A stretch of 64,000 nucleotides of DNA from positions 144,812,148 to 144,876,147 of the forward strand of contig CM071598.1 of NCBI GenBank assembly GCA_036435485.1, read 5' to 3'. Below, piece by piece: positions 34,930 through 47,000 of the stretch. Below the pieces are notes generated by a model. It saw nothing but the letters and a program-made list of their open reading frames with translations. It searched no databases and was not told the origin of the DNA. The translations under genes were made by a program, and so were the position numbers. Within the stretch, counting starts at the first letter, position 1; each line of letters begins with the position of its first letter. This DNA is from Saposhnikovia divaricata. Its lineage: Eukaryota; Streptophyta; Magnoliopsida; Apiales; Apiaceae.

Positions 34930-35867
34930 GGGAGAGGGATTGGATTTATTTGTTGCGTGCAAAACAGAGGAACAAGGTACTGGTTCTTTGGAAAAGAAAA
35001 TAAAAAGACAGGAAATGTTGGGGTGACAAATCAAGGTACAAAGCAGAATGCTTCGAATTAAATCAACAAAATGGAAACAGAAACGAAATACTGAAATTGA
35101 CACAACTACTATAATTTTTTTTTTAAAGAAAATAAAACTAAAGAAATTAACTTCGAAATTTAAATTATACTACAACAAGAATTTGGAGATTAAGACCCAC
35201 AATAAAATTGATTTTTAAAGGGGCCTACTAAAAAAAACTAAAAACACGAAATTAATGTTTCGTTACTTTCAACCCCAAGTGGTTAGCAACGGAATTTACG
35301 AAAATAACGAAACAAGGCAACAATAACGAAAGAGCAAGACAAGAAGTAAAGAAAATAAAAATTGCATTAATTATAATAGGAGTGTTTACAAAATTTGAAA
35401 CTAAGAAAAATACAAGAAATTAAAACTACCCCAAAATCTAAGTTACTAAATACAAGGGGGGTGAGGGGGTATTTATAGGATAGGAATTAGGGTTAAGGGG
35501 GGTGTTGGGTAAATCCCCACCATACATTTGGGTTGTGTGGTGGTGAAATCCTAGCCATCTATTTGTTTCCTTCCCCCTTAAGCTTTGAAGAGTTAATCTT
35601 GGCCATACACTTTTCTAATGTGTTGGGATGATCTCCACCTTCCACTTGTCTTGAAATATTCCTTTTGCTCCAAGCTCCTAATTCTTTTCCTTCTTTCATT
35701 TTTGGTCCTTTTTCTTCCTCTTTTTTCCCTTCCTTGCACTTTATTTATTTATTTTGTCATTTCTTTATTTATTTACGATTTACCTGAAATGCAACAAAAT
35801 AAATTATTAAAACACGAGTTCAAGCAATAAATAGGTAAATAAAATATGCAAAAATAAGCACTTATCA
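33244..35867 (-). repeat. Element C 5' LTR
   Basis: Direct repeat of 24580-27228, about 25 bp shorter overall. Most of that comes from a shorter (GA)n run (34890-34924) and A-run changes. ACAAG at 35868-35872 is the right target duplication. Confidence 0.9.
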
Positions 35868-35872
35868 ACAAG

Positions 35873-36935
35873 ACACCAACTAGTGCGTCTCTCAATCATC
35901 ATCTTAAAGTCATTTATCGAGTTAGGGTTTCACAAATATATCTGTCATTTTCGTGCTTTATCTTGAAGACCAAGCTTCACATCATTCCGGGGACACCTGC
36001 TAAGTCCATAGGGTCCTACTTTATGCTTTTCGACATGAATCACAAGTGGCCAGTTCCCCCTGGGAACAGATCAAAGAGATCTCTCAGGGATCTCAGTGCA
36101 GTCCATAGGTTCAGTGGCGGGTGTGTGCATGTGAACATATACCAAAAATATTGAGGTCTACAATACATATATACATAGTCCCTGATAACATCTCTATCAA
36201 AGGAACCCACTCTAGACCCACTGGTCTTTTCTTTTGGTAGACTTTGAGATCACTGTATCGCTCGTTGCAACCATATTCAACTTTACTTGAGTCCCTTTGT
36301 TAATTCTACTTGTTTGTTCTCTAAGTTGAACTACCGTGCTCTAGCATCCGAATCATGCATGGAATTATCTAGCACGCTCGTCTTATGATAACATTCTCAT
36401 ATAACATATGTAAAATTCACCATCAAGGGTAATGAAATCCACAACGGCATAGTAACCACCTTTCAGGTAAATCCGTTACTTATCGAAAATCGGATCTTAT
36501 AGCCATAGTAAAAGACTTTCATTATTCCAAGTACTAAGTACCCTTAATTATGTAGGGAAGTCTAAACTTCTTGATTCTTAAAATGCCGCTTCCTAAACTC
36601 TGGAGGACTATGGGCCACAAAATTTATGCCAGCCTAGTCATCCGATCATATTGGCAATATCGCCTCTACCTCAGCTGCTCTTGAGATTTCGCTCTGCTTC
36701 CTATATCATTACCAATGATAGGTCATGTACGACTCTCAAACCTCTATTCATCATTCTGAAGGTCTCTAAGGATTCTATCGACCCTAGTATAATACCTCCA
36801 GTAAACACTCCAGTCCATTCTACTCATCGGTACCTCTTTCGGTAGTCCAATAATAAGTTTACTACGATCTCTTATGTCATTCTCCTACTTAGACTTAACT
36901 CTCAACACTTTCATTTCTGAGTACTGTAACTTATC
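35873..36935 (-). other. Tekay B 5' internal region, decayed
   Basis: About 1.06 kb between element C and the Tekay B primer site, where leader and gag should be. No frame above 65 codons and no gag motif that I can recognise. Confidence 0.4.
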
Positions 36936-36947
36936 GCTCTGATACTA
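36936..36947 (-). promoter_or_regulatory. Tekay B primer binding site, one mismatch
   Basis: On the - strand TAGTATCAGAGC lies four bases inside the 5' LTR. Sire B and Tekay E have TGGTATCAGAGC. The G-to-A change fits decay of an initiator-Met site. Confidence 0.75.
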
Positions 36948-36951
36948 TTTC

Positions 36952-39900
36952 TGTGGCGCCCCCAAATCCGAGGTCAAAGATTCAGGTCGACACATCACCA
37001 TCCAACCATATCATACCTGTATTAACTTTACAACTCAACAATACATCCATCCAGACCTCATTCTTACGCACAAACAAGTTTGAACCTCAGAAACGATAAT
37101 CAAAAGTAACACTAAATATTACAATTCATCTGTACAATCCAGAATCTTACTCACTTCCACTTATACAACTACACTTGACGACAAATCTTACTATTACAGT
37201 TGAAAACCTATCAGACTTACTCTGTAGTATTTATCAAGAACTAAATCATCTCCGGGGTAAATCTTCTACTCCTCTTCTGCTGGTGCGGAGTTAATCGGCC
37301 AAATTCTTCTCTTTCTGAAAAGTTTTCATAAAGCAAGAATGAGCTACATAATGCTCAGCAAGTTCACCATTTTGAAAAATAATAATGTGGTTTATTTCGA
37401 AAACATTCCCAACTATATGGGTATATATCTCAGATTTCAAAACATAATTGGACAATATATATGTCCGAGTTTGAATAAAACATCCATACTCACTAAGGAG
37501 CTTTAAAAATAACATATGAACCCTTTATAAGGTTCCCATTTCAATATATCTCAAGTTTGAAAATATATACATATGAGTATATCATTTTCGGCAAAACACT
37601 TCTACGGTTAACATACTGTACAGGGAATACATCATTGCAAACCTCTTTCCTTCAATTAGCTTAGAAGGTTTCTCATTCAAAAACATTTCATTCTTTGAAA
37701 TAATTGCAAGAGTGCACTAACACGTGCCAATCTTTATAGAAAATCTTGCAGTTCTAGATACTGCACGGTGTCAATATTTTTCTTATCAAAAACCACACTA
37801 TCGGCAACTTGGCACTTAGGCCCAAGAAGCAGTGTTTGAGTATTTTTCCAAAGTGGAGGATGGGACTGGAAAAAAACATAAAAACCTGACAGTGATTGAC
37901 GATGATCAGTCGCCACATCCAAGTCCAATAATCCGCGGGTCTTCTCTACCGGTAGAAGGATAGAAACTACATCCGTAACTATCATCGGGTGAAAACTACA
38001 TCCGTAATCACCCTCGATGAAAACTACATCCGTAATCATCCTTCGGCAACACCTGGGCCGGAATAATAATTGATGGACCGCCTAGCTCACGGTCGCTTAC
38101 ACATCCCGGGAATCGTTCGTCAACGATTCCCACACCTGCCAGAGTCCCCTTTTTCTTTTCTTTTCAAAAATCATTTTGATAGAAAATTCGAGTAGTTGAA
38201 GTTCGACCTCAGTCGACCGATAATTCTTGAAAAATGTACAAGAAGTAAAACCTGACCGGGGGTTTTCGAAAATGTTTTGAGTTCGAAAGGGTTCGAGTTT
38301 GAAAGTACTAAAGGTATCTTGGATTAACTTTGTCTTTAAAATAATGAACAATAATTAATAAATGATATTTTAAGATTTAATATTAATATTTAATAAAATA
38401 ATTATTTAATTAAATAAGCTTTTAATCCAAGATAGGTATTTTTGAGTATTTATGATAATATAAAAATAAATACTTAAGTATACGATACTTCCCGAATGAC
38501 CCTTCGGGTTTTCGCAATTTAATCACGATATATTAATACACCGCTCCCCGGTCAATGGTATATTTGGACCGCTACGACCTCTATTGCTAGAGTCGTTGTC
38601 CGAAGGAAACACTTTCATTCTAAGTTCAAGGGTGTACAAACACATATGCATATATCTCAAACTTCAACATAACCTCATAAAGCATAAACATATAATACGT
38701 TTGAAAGCCACAAACACAACAGTGAAAATCCTTATATATAAGTTTTGAAAAGTAAACTTGCATAGGTAGAATCAGGAACATAATATTTTGAAAATAAATG
38801 CTTAGGGTTGGAAAACTTGCCTTGGGAAGGTTGGGGTGGTTGGGCTCGTGGAGTGGAGCGATAATCTATAAATATCCAATATTCGCTCGTTAGTATCTTA
38901 GCAACACCACTTAATCATAATGTTTTAAAGAATACAAGACCATCTTAGCGACTCCACCATTTGACCCACTAACCCTCCTATATGACCATGTCGTCACATT
39001 ATCACATTCTTTACCCATTCGACTCAATTCTATTCCTCAACTCGAAACTCAAGTGAATACTCTTAAAACTACTTTAAACTAATCTCCTAAGTGGTTTTTC
39101 ACTTGCGCACACCTCGCTCTAACATTTTTATAAAATTGAAAAATTCAAATTTTAATCAGATTCTTTTTGGGTAGCCTTCCTTACTGTAAGACCTAGCTAT
39201 TCTCAATTTTTCACAATGTTTGCAGAAAGTTTGAGGGTCCAAAGACAGTTCACAAACAGGCCATATAGTGCAGTCCGGATTTCAGAACCACTCCTCACTC
39301 TTCTGATCATAACTCAAAATCTACACATCACCTAGTCATGAACTTTATATTTCTGGAAACTACATTCAAATACCTTTCTAACCATGGGTATTAGACCCTC
39401 GGGAGACAAGTTTAAGGGGTTCAAAACCCTCCTACAAGACAGTACAAGTTCCCAGAAATTTACACAGCTTGCTATCTTTATTAACCATTCAAGAATTCTT
39501 TGTATACATCACAACCATCATCTAAACCACCAAGATTATACTCTATGGCACACATGGAGTTATATACACCAACTACAAGCTTAAAAATCACATCAACAAC
39601 ATTTATACTCAAGATTTTCATCATCCATAACTCTTATAACCAAGATATGCAACAATACTCTTAGATCTAACATTATAAACCATAAACACTTCATGACTGA
39701 GAGGGGTTAGAGTTTTTATACCTTCCTTGATGTGTGTAATAGCTTTCTAAACCTTGTATAATCCTTGTATAGCCTTGGGTAAGCTTGAATGATCAAAAGA
39801 AATGACGAAAAAAAATTAGTAATTCGGAGTTATTAGAATCCGACTGAAAGATCATGGAAAACAAGGCCCTTACCGAGCTTTTCGGATCGGGGCTTCTAAA

Positions 39901-40938
39901 GGAAAATTGTAGAGCATCTTAATAGCTTTCTAACCATATAAAGAACACGAAATTTCATTGAGTAATGAAGGCTCTAGGCCTGTTTTAGTGAGATGCTTTC
40001 CTGCTGGGCAGAATGGAGTATTTGGTGTTTGTTTTGTTTGATTAAAGTGATAAAGTGATCAATAATGCTTGATATTTTCACTTGGATGCATCTTATCTTC
40101 TTGCCATGTGGTGTCATCTCCTCATTGGTTCATTTGGATTACCTTTATCCATCCATAATTGCAAGCAAGTCCCTTGCTTTATACAATTGTTTCCAAGTCT
40201 TTCCTTCCTTTTCTTATTTGCACCAAGGGGCTTCCCTTCTTGTATATTTACTAAATCAATATGTTACAACTTATATGTTGCACTTCATTGTAATAGTGTG
40301 GCCCAATACGTCAAACAATCGTTGTGTCCAATTTTCTTTGTACTTTCTCTTTATCTCAGAAAAAAATTCTCGCGGTTTCTCAATTGTTCTCATTTCCTTT
40401 AACTCTAGGATTTTATTCTCAATTCCATTTTCCTCTCATAATATATCCTTCCTTGGACTTCTAATATTTACTATCCTCAATTCATGATTCGCTCGCTTGA
40501 TCGCTTAATCTCGTTATAAAGTCTCAGCGGTTTCTAGAACGTTCGTTTCACTATCTCAGGGGTTTCGGTTCTAAATTCTCGAATCAAATATAATAAAATC
40601 CTGACATAATTAAATCCTTAATTCCTCAAAATTAATATCTCATTTCTTGAATATAATAATATATAATTCACTTCCCGGTCAAATATTACACCAGAATACA
40701 AATTGGAATTTCTGAATTTCGATTGTCTTTATATACACTTATTTGCTCCGTGAATCACTAATATGACTTCGAAATATCCATACCATGTCTTGTACATAGA
40801 GTGGCGTGAAAATTTTCTTGGTCCTCAAAATCACTATTCATCCATAAATTACTATTCACGCATGACAAACACTATTCACGTATATACTTATTCTTAATAA
40901 GAAAAGTTTTAATTCTACCGAAAATCTGGGTTCTTACA
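36952..40938 (-). repeat. Tekay B 5' LTR
   Basis: Direct repeat of 16432-19911, but 507 bp longer because it keeps the segment 39278-39787. Parts of that segment resemble the Tekay E LTR near 47080-47140, so it is probably ancestral and was lost from the other copy. Ends are TGTGGCGCCCCC and TTCTTACA. Confidence 0.88.
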
Positions 40939-40943
40939 GTTCA

Positions 40944-42061
40944 AGTGAAAAATCTTCTGTTTAACGTTCATCAATGATGTGTATTATAAATATCCTAGTG
41001 ATACTATTGGTTCTGTACGACTCATTTATATCTAATTTTCCAGACAATTCTCATTATTTCGAGATAGTTGCCTTTCTTATCAGTGGTTGGGACTTTGTTC
41101 GTGTCAGCCAATGAAATATAATTATTGAGAGTTTACATCAGTCCATTGTTCGGATTGGTGGCACATTTGGGTGAGACTGGTAGTCCGCTAGATCAATAAA
41201 TATTTTCTTGTGAAGTTTATCTCAAATTGTCTGTTCATTTAATGTTCGGGAATTCTGTATTCTACTGGTCAATTTTGGGAAAGTGGCCCATGTTAGAGAA
41301 AGAGAGACTTGTGTACTGCTATACAGACACGAGAATTATAGGCACTACGGTTGCCAGGGTTGAGATAACAACCCATTAGGATGCTAGCATTCATATGTAT
41401 ATTACATTTCGTTGATATCGCATTGTAGCCGTGATCGGGCGAAGTGTGGTGTCATACGAGGATGGTATTCCCGGTTGGATAGTTGATCGTCCCACCAAGA
41501 TACCGAGAGGTTGGAAGACCAGTATATTCTTTTCTCATGAGTCATCAGAGACATACCAAATGAGTTCTTTCGAGTATTCTGTTATCGAGATGAGTCTTGA
41601 GTCAATGTCAGATTGCTGATATCCGATTGTTTATTAAATTTTGAGTTTATTATTCGGTAAATCTTATTATATTATATACCGAGCAAGAAGAGAACTTGCT
41701 GAGCACCATAGTTGCTCATTATTGCTTTACAACATTTATTCAGCTATCAAGAAGGAAAGAGGCGAGCCGTCAAGTCAGAGGCATAAGGAAAAGATAAAGC
41801 TCCGGGCTATGTTGACAAAGATTAGAATATCTAGCTGGAACCGTTATCTTTTCTACGTTTGTTTTCTTATGTAAGATAATATTCTGAGATGTAATAAATC
41901 GTATTGTAATAATGCTTGAGACCGATCATGGATCTGCGGAGTGGACACTTTTGCTCCGATGTAATAAATATTTTGTTTTATTATTAAGTTAACGTGTGTT
42001 GCAGGATATCGAGACAGTGTGACGACTCGGGTCCCCGGACAGGGTGGATTTGGGGGCGTCA
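40944..42061 (+). mobile_element. LTR D, right piece with LTR terminus
   Basis: It ends in GGATTTGGGGGCGTCACA at 42061, the terminus style of chromovirus LTRs. It includes a patch (41690-41730) related to Tekay A near 1005-1045 (GAACTTGCTGAGCA). No second copy is in the window, so it may be a solo LTR or one end of a larger element. It has no coding potential. Confidence 0.55.
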
Positions 42062-42745
42062 CAAATCATATATTTATATTATTGAAAGTCTAAATAGTTG
42101 GTCGAACAAGACCCTCTAATATGATTCACATATTTAAAATTTTATATATGTAAAAGTTATGTAATTCAATTATTAATTTATGATTTGATAACTAAAATTT
42201 ACATATTTCTTAAAACCAAATCTTATTTTTTATTAAAATAATTTAATATCTATGCGAAAACGTATATAAATAAATCTTTTTCTTTTTGGACTCAGTTACA
42301 ATATTAAGTATGCTCAGTCGATTAAAATATTTTTTGTAATTTTATCTATTCAATATTTTTAGAAATAATATGAACCAACATTTCATTTGCTCAAAAAAAA
42401 GAGGAGACAAAAAGAGAAGAGAAGTGGTTTATCTTATAGGATTTTTAAACATAACTCAAAATCAATTGTAGCACAATTGGCAAAGGCATAAGTTTGAGAC
42501 CTAAAGGTTAGTGGTTCAAATCCAAACATAAGCATAATTTCACTATTTTTTACATAATTACTGGAGGATGGCATTTTTGTAATATTTTAAAAATATGGGT
42601 AAAATCGTAATTTCACACCCATTAAAATGGCAAACTTTGCCCTTGTGTTGAAGTTTAATATATAGTATAGATATTTGCAAGTATAGCAAGTTATTTTAGT
42701 TTTTTGTTTTGCCATAAGTTGTTCTAGTTTTTAGCTTTACACACT
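42062..42745. other. AT-rich spacer before the CACTA element
   Basis: No ORF of note. It contains the tRNA-like SINE candidate at 42465-42665; otherwise I recognise nothing. Confidence 0.5.
42465..42665 (+). mobile_element. Candidate SINE (tRNA-like head)
   Basis: A-box-like TAGCACAATTGG (42469-42480) and B-box-like GGTTCAAATCC (42513-42523) lie 32 bp apart, as in tRNA-derived SINEs and RNA polymerase III promoters. Downstream sequence is AT-rich and ends near TATAGTATAGAT. It cannot fold as a functional tRNA. The 3' boundary is uncertain and no target duplication was found. Confidence 0.45.
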
Positions 42746-42769
42746 CACTACTAGAAAAACTGCAATAGA

Positions 42770-43470
42770 CATCGACCAAAAACCAATGTCTATTTAAAAC
42801 CAGAAGTGATGTCTTCGCATGTGTAGAGAAAGGTATGGATCATAGACATCGCTTTTTAACCGATGTCTATAGTCATCTTAGACATCGTTTCTTAGTAAAG
42901 AACTGATGTTGTTTCCTTTAAATTCTTGATAATATGTCATGACTACCATGTGAATTTTACGTTAATACAAGATTTATATCATCTTTAACATATGACATGT
43001 AAAATAAATCAAGACATAAACATCGAAAAAAATACTGAACTGATGTCCATGTCAACATTTAACATCAGTTCTAAAATGGAACTGATGTCAATGTTTATCT
43101 TTAACATCAGTTTCTTAATCGTGAACTGATGTCTATGTTTCCAAATTTACATCAGTTTTTTAATATTTAACCGATGTCTATAAATGTAATAGACATCGGT
43201 TTTTTAATAGTGAACTGATGTATATGCTTCAAATTTACATCGGTTTTTTAATAGTTAACCGATGTCTATTGTACATGTATACATCAGTTTCTTTTCTAGA
43301 ACCGATGTCTATTGTACATGTATACATTGGTTTCTTATCTGGAACTGATGTCTATTGCTCATGTATACATCGGTTTCTTAATATGAAGCTGATGTGTTTC
43401 TATTTTTTTACATCGTTGCATATAGGTATGCTGTTGTTACTTTGTCATATTTAACATCAGTTTTTTACAA
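42770..43470. repeat. CACTA subterminal hairpin repeats
   Basis: About a dozen inverted-repeat units of 30-40 bp. Each pairs ACATCGG or ACATCAG with CCGATGT or CTGATGT around a T/A-rich loop such as TTTTTTAATAGT. Subterminal repeats of this kind bind the CACTA transposase TNPA. Stems vary between the CCGATGT and CTGATGT forms. Confidence 0.85.
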
Positions 43471-43811
43471 AAGTGATGTCTGATTTGTTTTTTTTATATG
43501 TGGATGCCCTGTATATATGACATGCCCAAAAAACCAAGACCAAAATCAAAATGGCAAACCAAAACTAATATAACGAAATCAAAATGCCAATATATACCAA
43601 AGCCGAACATAAATCGACAACTACATTTCAATTCACACTAAAACTAACCACATAATCCGAACCATCCAAAATATCCAAACTACATCCAATTCATCCAAAA
43701 TCTAATTCATCAAATATGAAAGTGATCAGCCAACTACAAAATCCATCCAGAGTCAAAAGTACTGCCAAAGTTAGAACTACTACATAAAAACTTGCTATTC
43801 CTAGGCCCTGT

Positions 43812-44048
43812 TTATACAAATCTTTCAATAAGGCTTAGAGTCTCAAATCGGACCTCATCAAGCTCGGCCCTTGAACAAGTTACCTTGCAAGTCTTGGCAT
43901 TCCACTGAAAAAGTGTAAACACAAGAAAAATTACAATGAATGCTATTATAATTATATACCAATTATGCAGCGAAGGAAAAACTTATACCTTTTTTAGAAA
44001 TGACATTTCACTATCCATTACAATTTCTTTCATGTAGTGCATAACTAC
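43812..44048 (-). pseudogene. CACTA Ulp1-like protease, C-terminal exons
   Basis: Two exons on the - strand. The first (44048-43989) continues the Cys-box exon and reads MHYMKEIVMD, ending at a GTATAAG donor. The last (43904-43812) starts after a TTTTTCAG acceptor, reads TCSRAELDEVRFETL and ends with TAA at 43812-43814. The Y-M-K-E-I pattern after the catalytic Cys is typical of plant transposon C48 (Ulp1/SENP-type) proteases. Its N-terminal part lies at 58961-59637, beyond the inserted Tekay E. Confidence 0.75.
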
Positions 44049-47000
44049 TGTAACACCCCCAGATCCGGGGTCAGGGATCGGGTCGTTACGGTCTCATAAC
44101 TCATACATAATACTTGACTTGAGTCCAAAATCAATAAGTAGCATGCTATGACCCCACAATAATATTCACTCACACACACACAGTTATAGTCCCAGAGATG
44201 AAATTGAAACAAGTCTTACATAAAAGGGTTTACGAATAAAAGTTATTACAATCCAAAAGGATAACATCATAAGTTTAAAAGTTTTGTCGTTGATTACATT
44301 AATTATACATATAGTTAAACAGGAAACAAAACCTGTCTAACTGTGCTACCTCAGCAATGGCGGCTAGCATCTCAGCGGGGAGTCCGGTGGGTCGGGTAAG
44401 CCGCTTGCGCCGAGTGCGCCTGACGCGAGCCATCTGTCCTAGCTGTTGTTGTGACATGATAAATAATCAAGGGTGAGCAATAGCCCACCAATAATAATAA
44501 CAGGACAATGACAGTATATAACAGTTCGAAGTATCATTATTTCCATATGCCATGCATTAACGAAGTTAGTGCCAGTATAATATAAAGGATGAAGTTACAG
44601 GGTAACTTAAAGTATTTATTTTGTGGAAATATCTGCTAAGTCAAAATAAGCAAGATATTATCATATATCATATAAAGAGGAACTTGCAAGGAAAATATTG
44701 CAATTCCAGTTATTAACATTTTTTTTTCAAAGTCCTACAACCTGAAAGAAGTCTCTTCGATACGTGTTGCGGAAGACACCGTCAACCTGAAAGAAGTCTC
44801 TTCGATACATGTTGAAAGGAGTTCCCAATTTGGGAGATGAACCAAAACTGGAGTTATCACGCGCCAGCTGTCCCACTCCCTGATGATCAGTCGGGGATGG
44901 TACAGCCAAATATAGTTTACTACCGGTAGAAGGAAGAACTGACGGCTCCATTTATAGATTGCCTTTAATAGTAACTCCCTGGCCAATGATTAGGCCTTGT
45001 GATGGACCGCGCGACTCGGCCTCTTACACACTACTCCTAGTTCGAATAAATCCGTAGCGTTGAAACGTAGAGTTTGTTCTCCCTTCCCCAAGTGAAATAC
45101 TTGTTGATAAGACTTCACAAAGTAGTCGTATCTAGTTGGAAAGGAAAAATGGGATCTTGAGGACCTTTCTTAATATAATATTAATTGTATGACTCCGAAG
45201 AATTTTCAGAATGATCGAAGGTCGAAGATAATATTTGAAGAAGAATAAACAGCATTGAAGTTGTTTCCAAGTATTGAATAAATATTTATAGAATATTTAT
45301 TGAGTCGGAAGTATTTAATGAATGAAAGAATATTTTTAATCAGAGTATTTCTCAAAATAATCCTTGAAGGAATATGAAGAAAATATTTATTGAATAAATA
45401 ATTACTTAAATGAATATTAAAATAATATTCATTTAATAAATAATTTTGAAAGGAATGTTTGGAATAATATTCGTTAAGTAAATAAGACTTCAAATTAATA
45501 TTCAAAAATAATATTCATTTAATAATTAATAATTTAAATGAATATCCAAGTGATATTCATTTAATAAATCAAACTTTAAATGAATATTCGAGAATAATAT
45601 TCACTTAGTACATGATGTTCTAAATGAATGTCCTAATGATATTTATTTAATAATCGAAGATTTTACAGAAATATTTGAAATAATAATCGATAAATGGTTC
45701 GTCTTTGAATGAATATTGAAAAATAATATTCATTGGATAGATAACGTTCAAATAAATATTTGAAGTAATGATCGTTAATTAATAATCTCGGGCGAATATT
45801 CAAATAATATTCGTCAACCAAATAATGGAAATTATTTACTTAAATATTTCCCTCGAAAGTAATTACGATATATCAAGAAGTACTGACTCCCGGTCTATAT
45901 TCAACAAATAGGATTCATATGCCCTTTTCTAAGGGTCTTAACAACATCCGGCTTATAATCGATATATTATCTATCTACTTATAAGCCAAAGAACAATCGG
46001 GGAACAAGTATATCAATATGACTTGAAAGTAGGCATGCATGCTATGGCATATGTATAACAAAAAGCATATATATTCACAACAACAGCCTAAAAAGGGAAA
46101 GTTGAAACTTCCCTGGTAATTGAGTACGAGTAGAGGTAGTGGTAGGGTATCCCGGGTCAGCTCGGAGATCTATAAATAGTCAAGAGATTCGAGGTTAATC
46201 GCTTAACACTTTTAAAAAGGTTAAGTATTAACTTAAGTCGAAACATGTTTTCGAATTATCTCGTTATACCCCTTTTTAGTGTAACTCTTTTTATTACCGA
46301 TACGATTCGACATTTGTTCGCCATTAAGACATGTCATTGTACTCACACTTAGTGTATACTTAAGTCATATAAGTTCTAAATTCGATCGATTACGAACCAA
46401 GATTATACCTCGAGTTTTATCGCTCGTTTTCTAAGTTATAACCAAAGTTATACTTTTAAGGGGTTCGTTCGCGTTTAACCTAGATTCAAACATTTTTATA
46501 AAATTGAAAAACGATCCGATTCACATGAGGTTTTCTCTCACACCTTCCTTTTTACCTCTAGTATTTAATTACCAAGATTCACCACTGACTTACGTATTTT
46601 ACGAGGGTTCAATTTCAGTTACGAATTCTCGTTCACGGTTTCGAACCATTTTTAGTAAACCGACCGCAACTCCTAAACCGTAAGTCCGTTTCACACGTTC
46701 TTTATATCAAAACAAATCTCATAACATAATATATCTAATCATGGCAGAAAAAGTTTCTGGACAGTAAGGTTTTCACACGAAAAATGGCATACAAAACATG
46801 ATATTGTAAAATCGGACATTATAACGGCTATGTTTACTCGTTTTCCAAAGTTTTTACACTTTATCACGATCACACCATGATCAAATCCACCACTCCAACA
46901 CATGATAAACATCATGACTAGTCTAACAACATCTCATATCAACCATCTCATGGTTCATAAACCAAATCACAACCATAATCAACTAATAACATGGATCTAA

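Larger units (their letters stand above)
24580..35867 (-). mobile_element. Element C: Tat/Athila-type, gag-protease only
   Basis: Two LTRs (24580-27228 and 33244-35867) are near-identical by eye, with target duplication ACAAG (24575-24579 and 35868-35872). A tRNA-Asp primer site and gag/protease proteins of the Athila/Tat branch set the lineage and - orientation. The 6.0-kb inside carries no reverse transcriptase, RNase H or integrase on either strand, so the element could move only with help from a relative. It is the innermost layer of this nest. Confidence 0.9.
16432..40938 (-). mobile_element. Tekay B: gypsy chromovirus, decayed and composite
   Basis: It is bounded by LTRs 16432-19911 and 36952-40938 and the target duplication GTTCA (16427-16431 and 40939-40943). 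The 24.5-kb span includes the 11.3-kb nested element C. The remaining inside (about 5.7 kb) keeps only a pol 3' end in clear form. The polypurine tract next to the left LTR and the weak primer site next to the right LTR set the - orientation. A chromodomain-like C-terminus and long LTRs with CCCCCAAATCCGAGG-type ends fit the Tekay (Del) clade. Confidence 0.85.
42746..44048 (-). mobile_element. CACTA transposon, left end
   Basis: The CACTACTAGAAAAACTG terminus at 42746 is a standard plant CACTA (En/Spm) inverted-repeat end. It is followed by the hairpin-rich subterminal region and then, on the - strand, the 3' end of a protease gene. Tekay E interrupts the element at 44048; it continues from 58961. 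The opposite terminus (a TAGTAGTG end) was not found by 64000. Confidence 0.8.

Noticed and set aside
42469..42523. tRNA gene
   Set aside because: A and B boxes are present, but the stems do not pair into a cloverleaf and no acceptor stem is visible; a SINE head is more likely.
42770..43470. Satellite or CRISPR-like tandem array
   Set aside because: Units are inverted repeats directly inside a CACTA terminus, which fits subterminal transposase-binding repeats.
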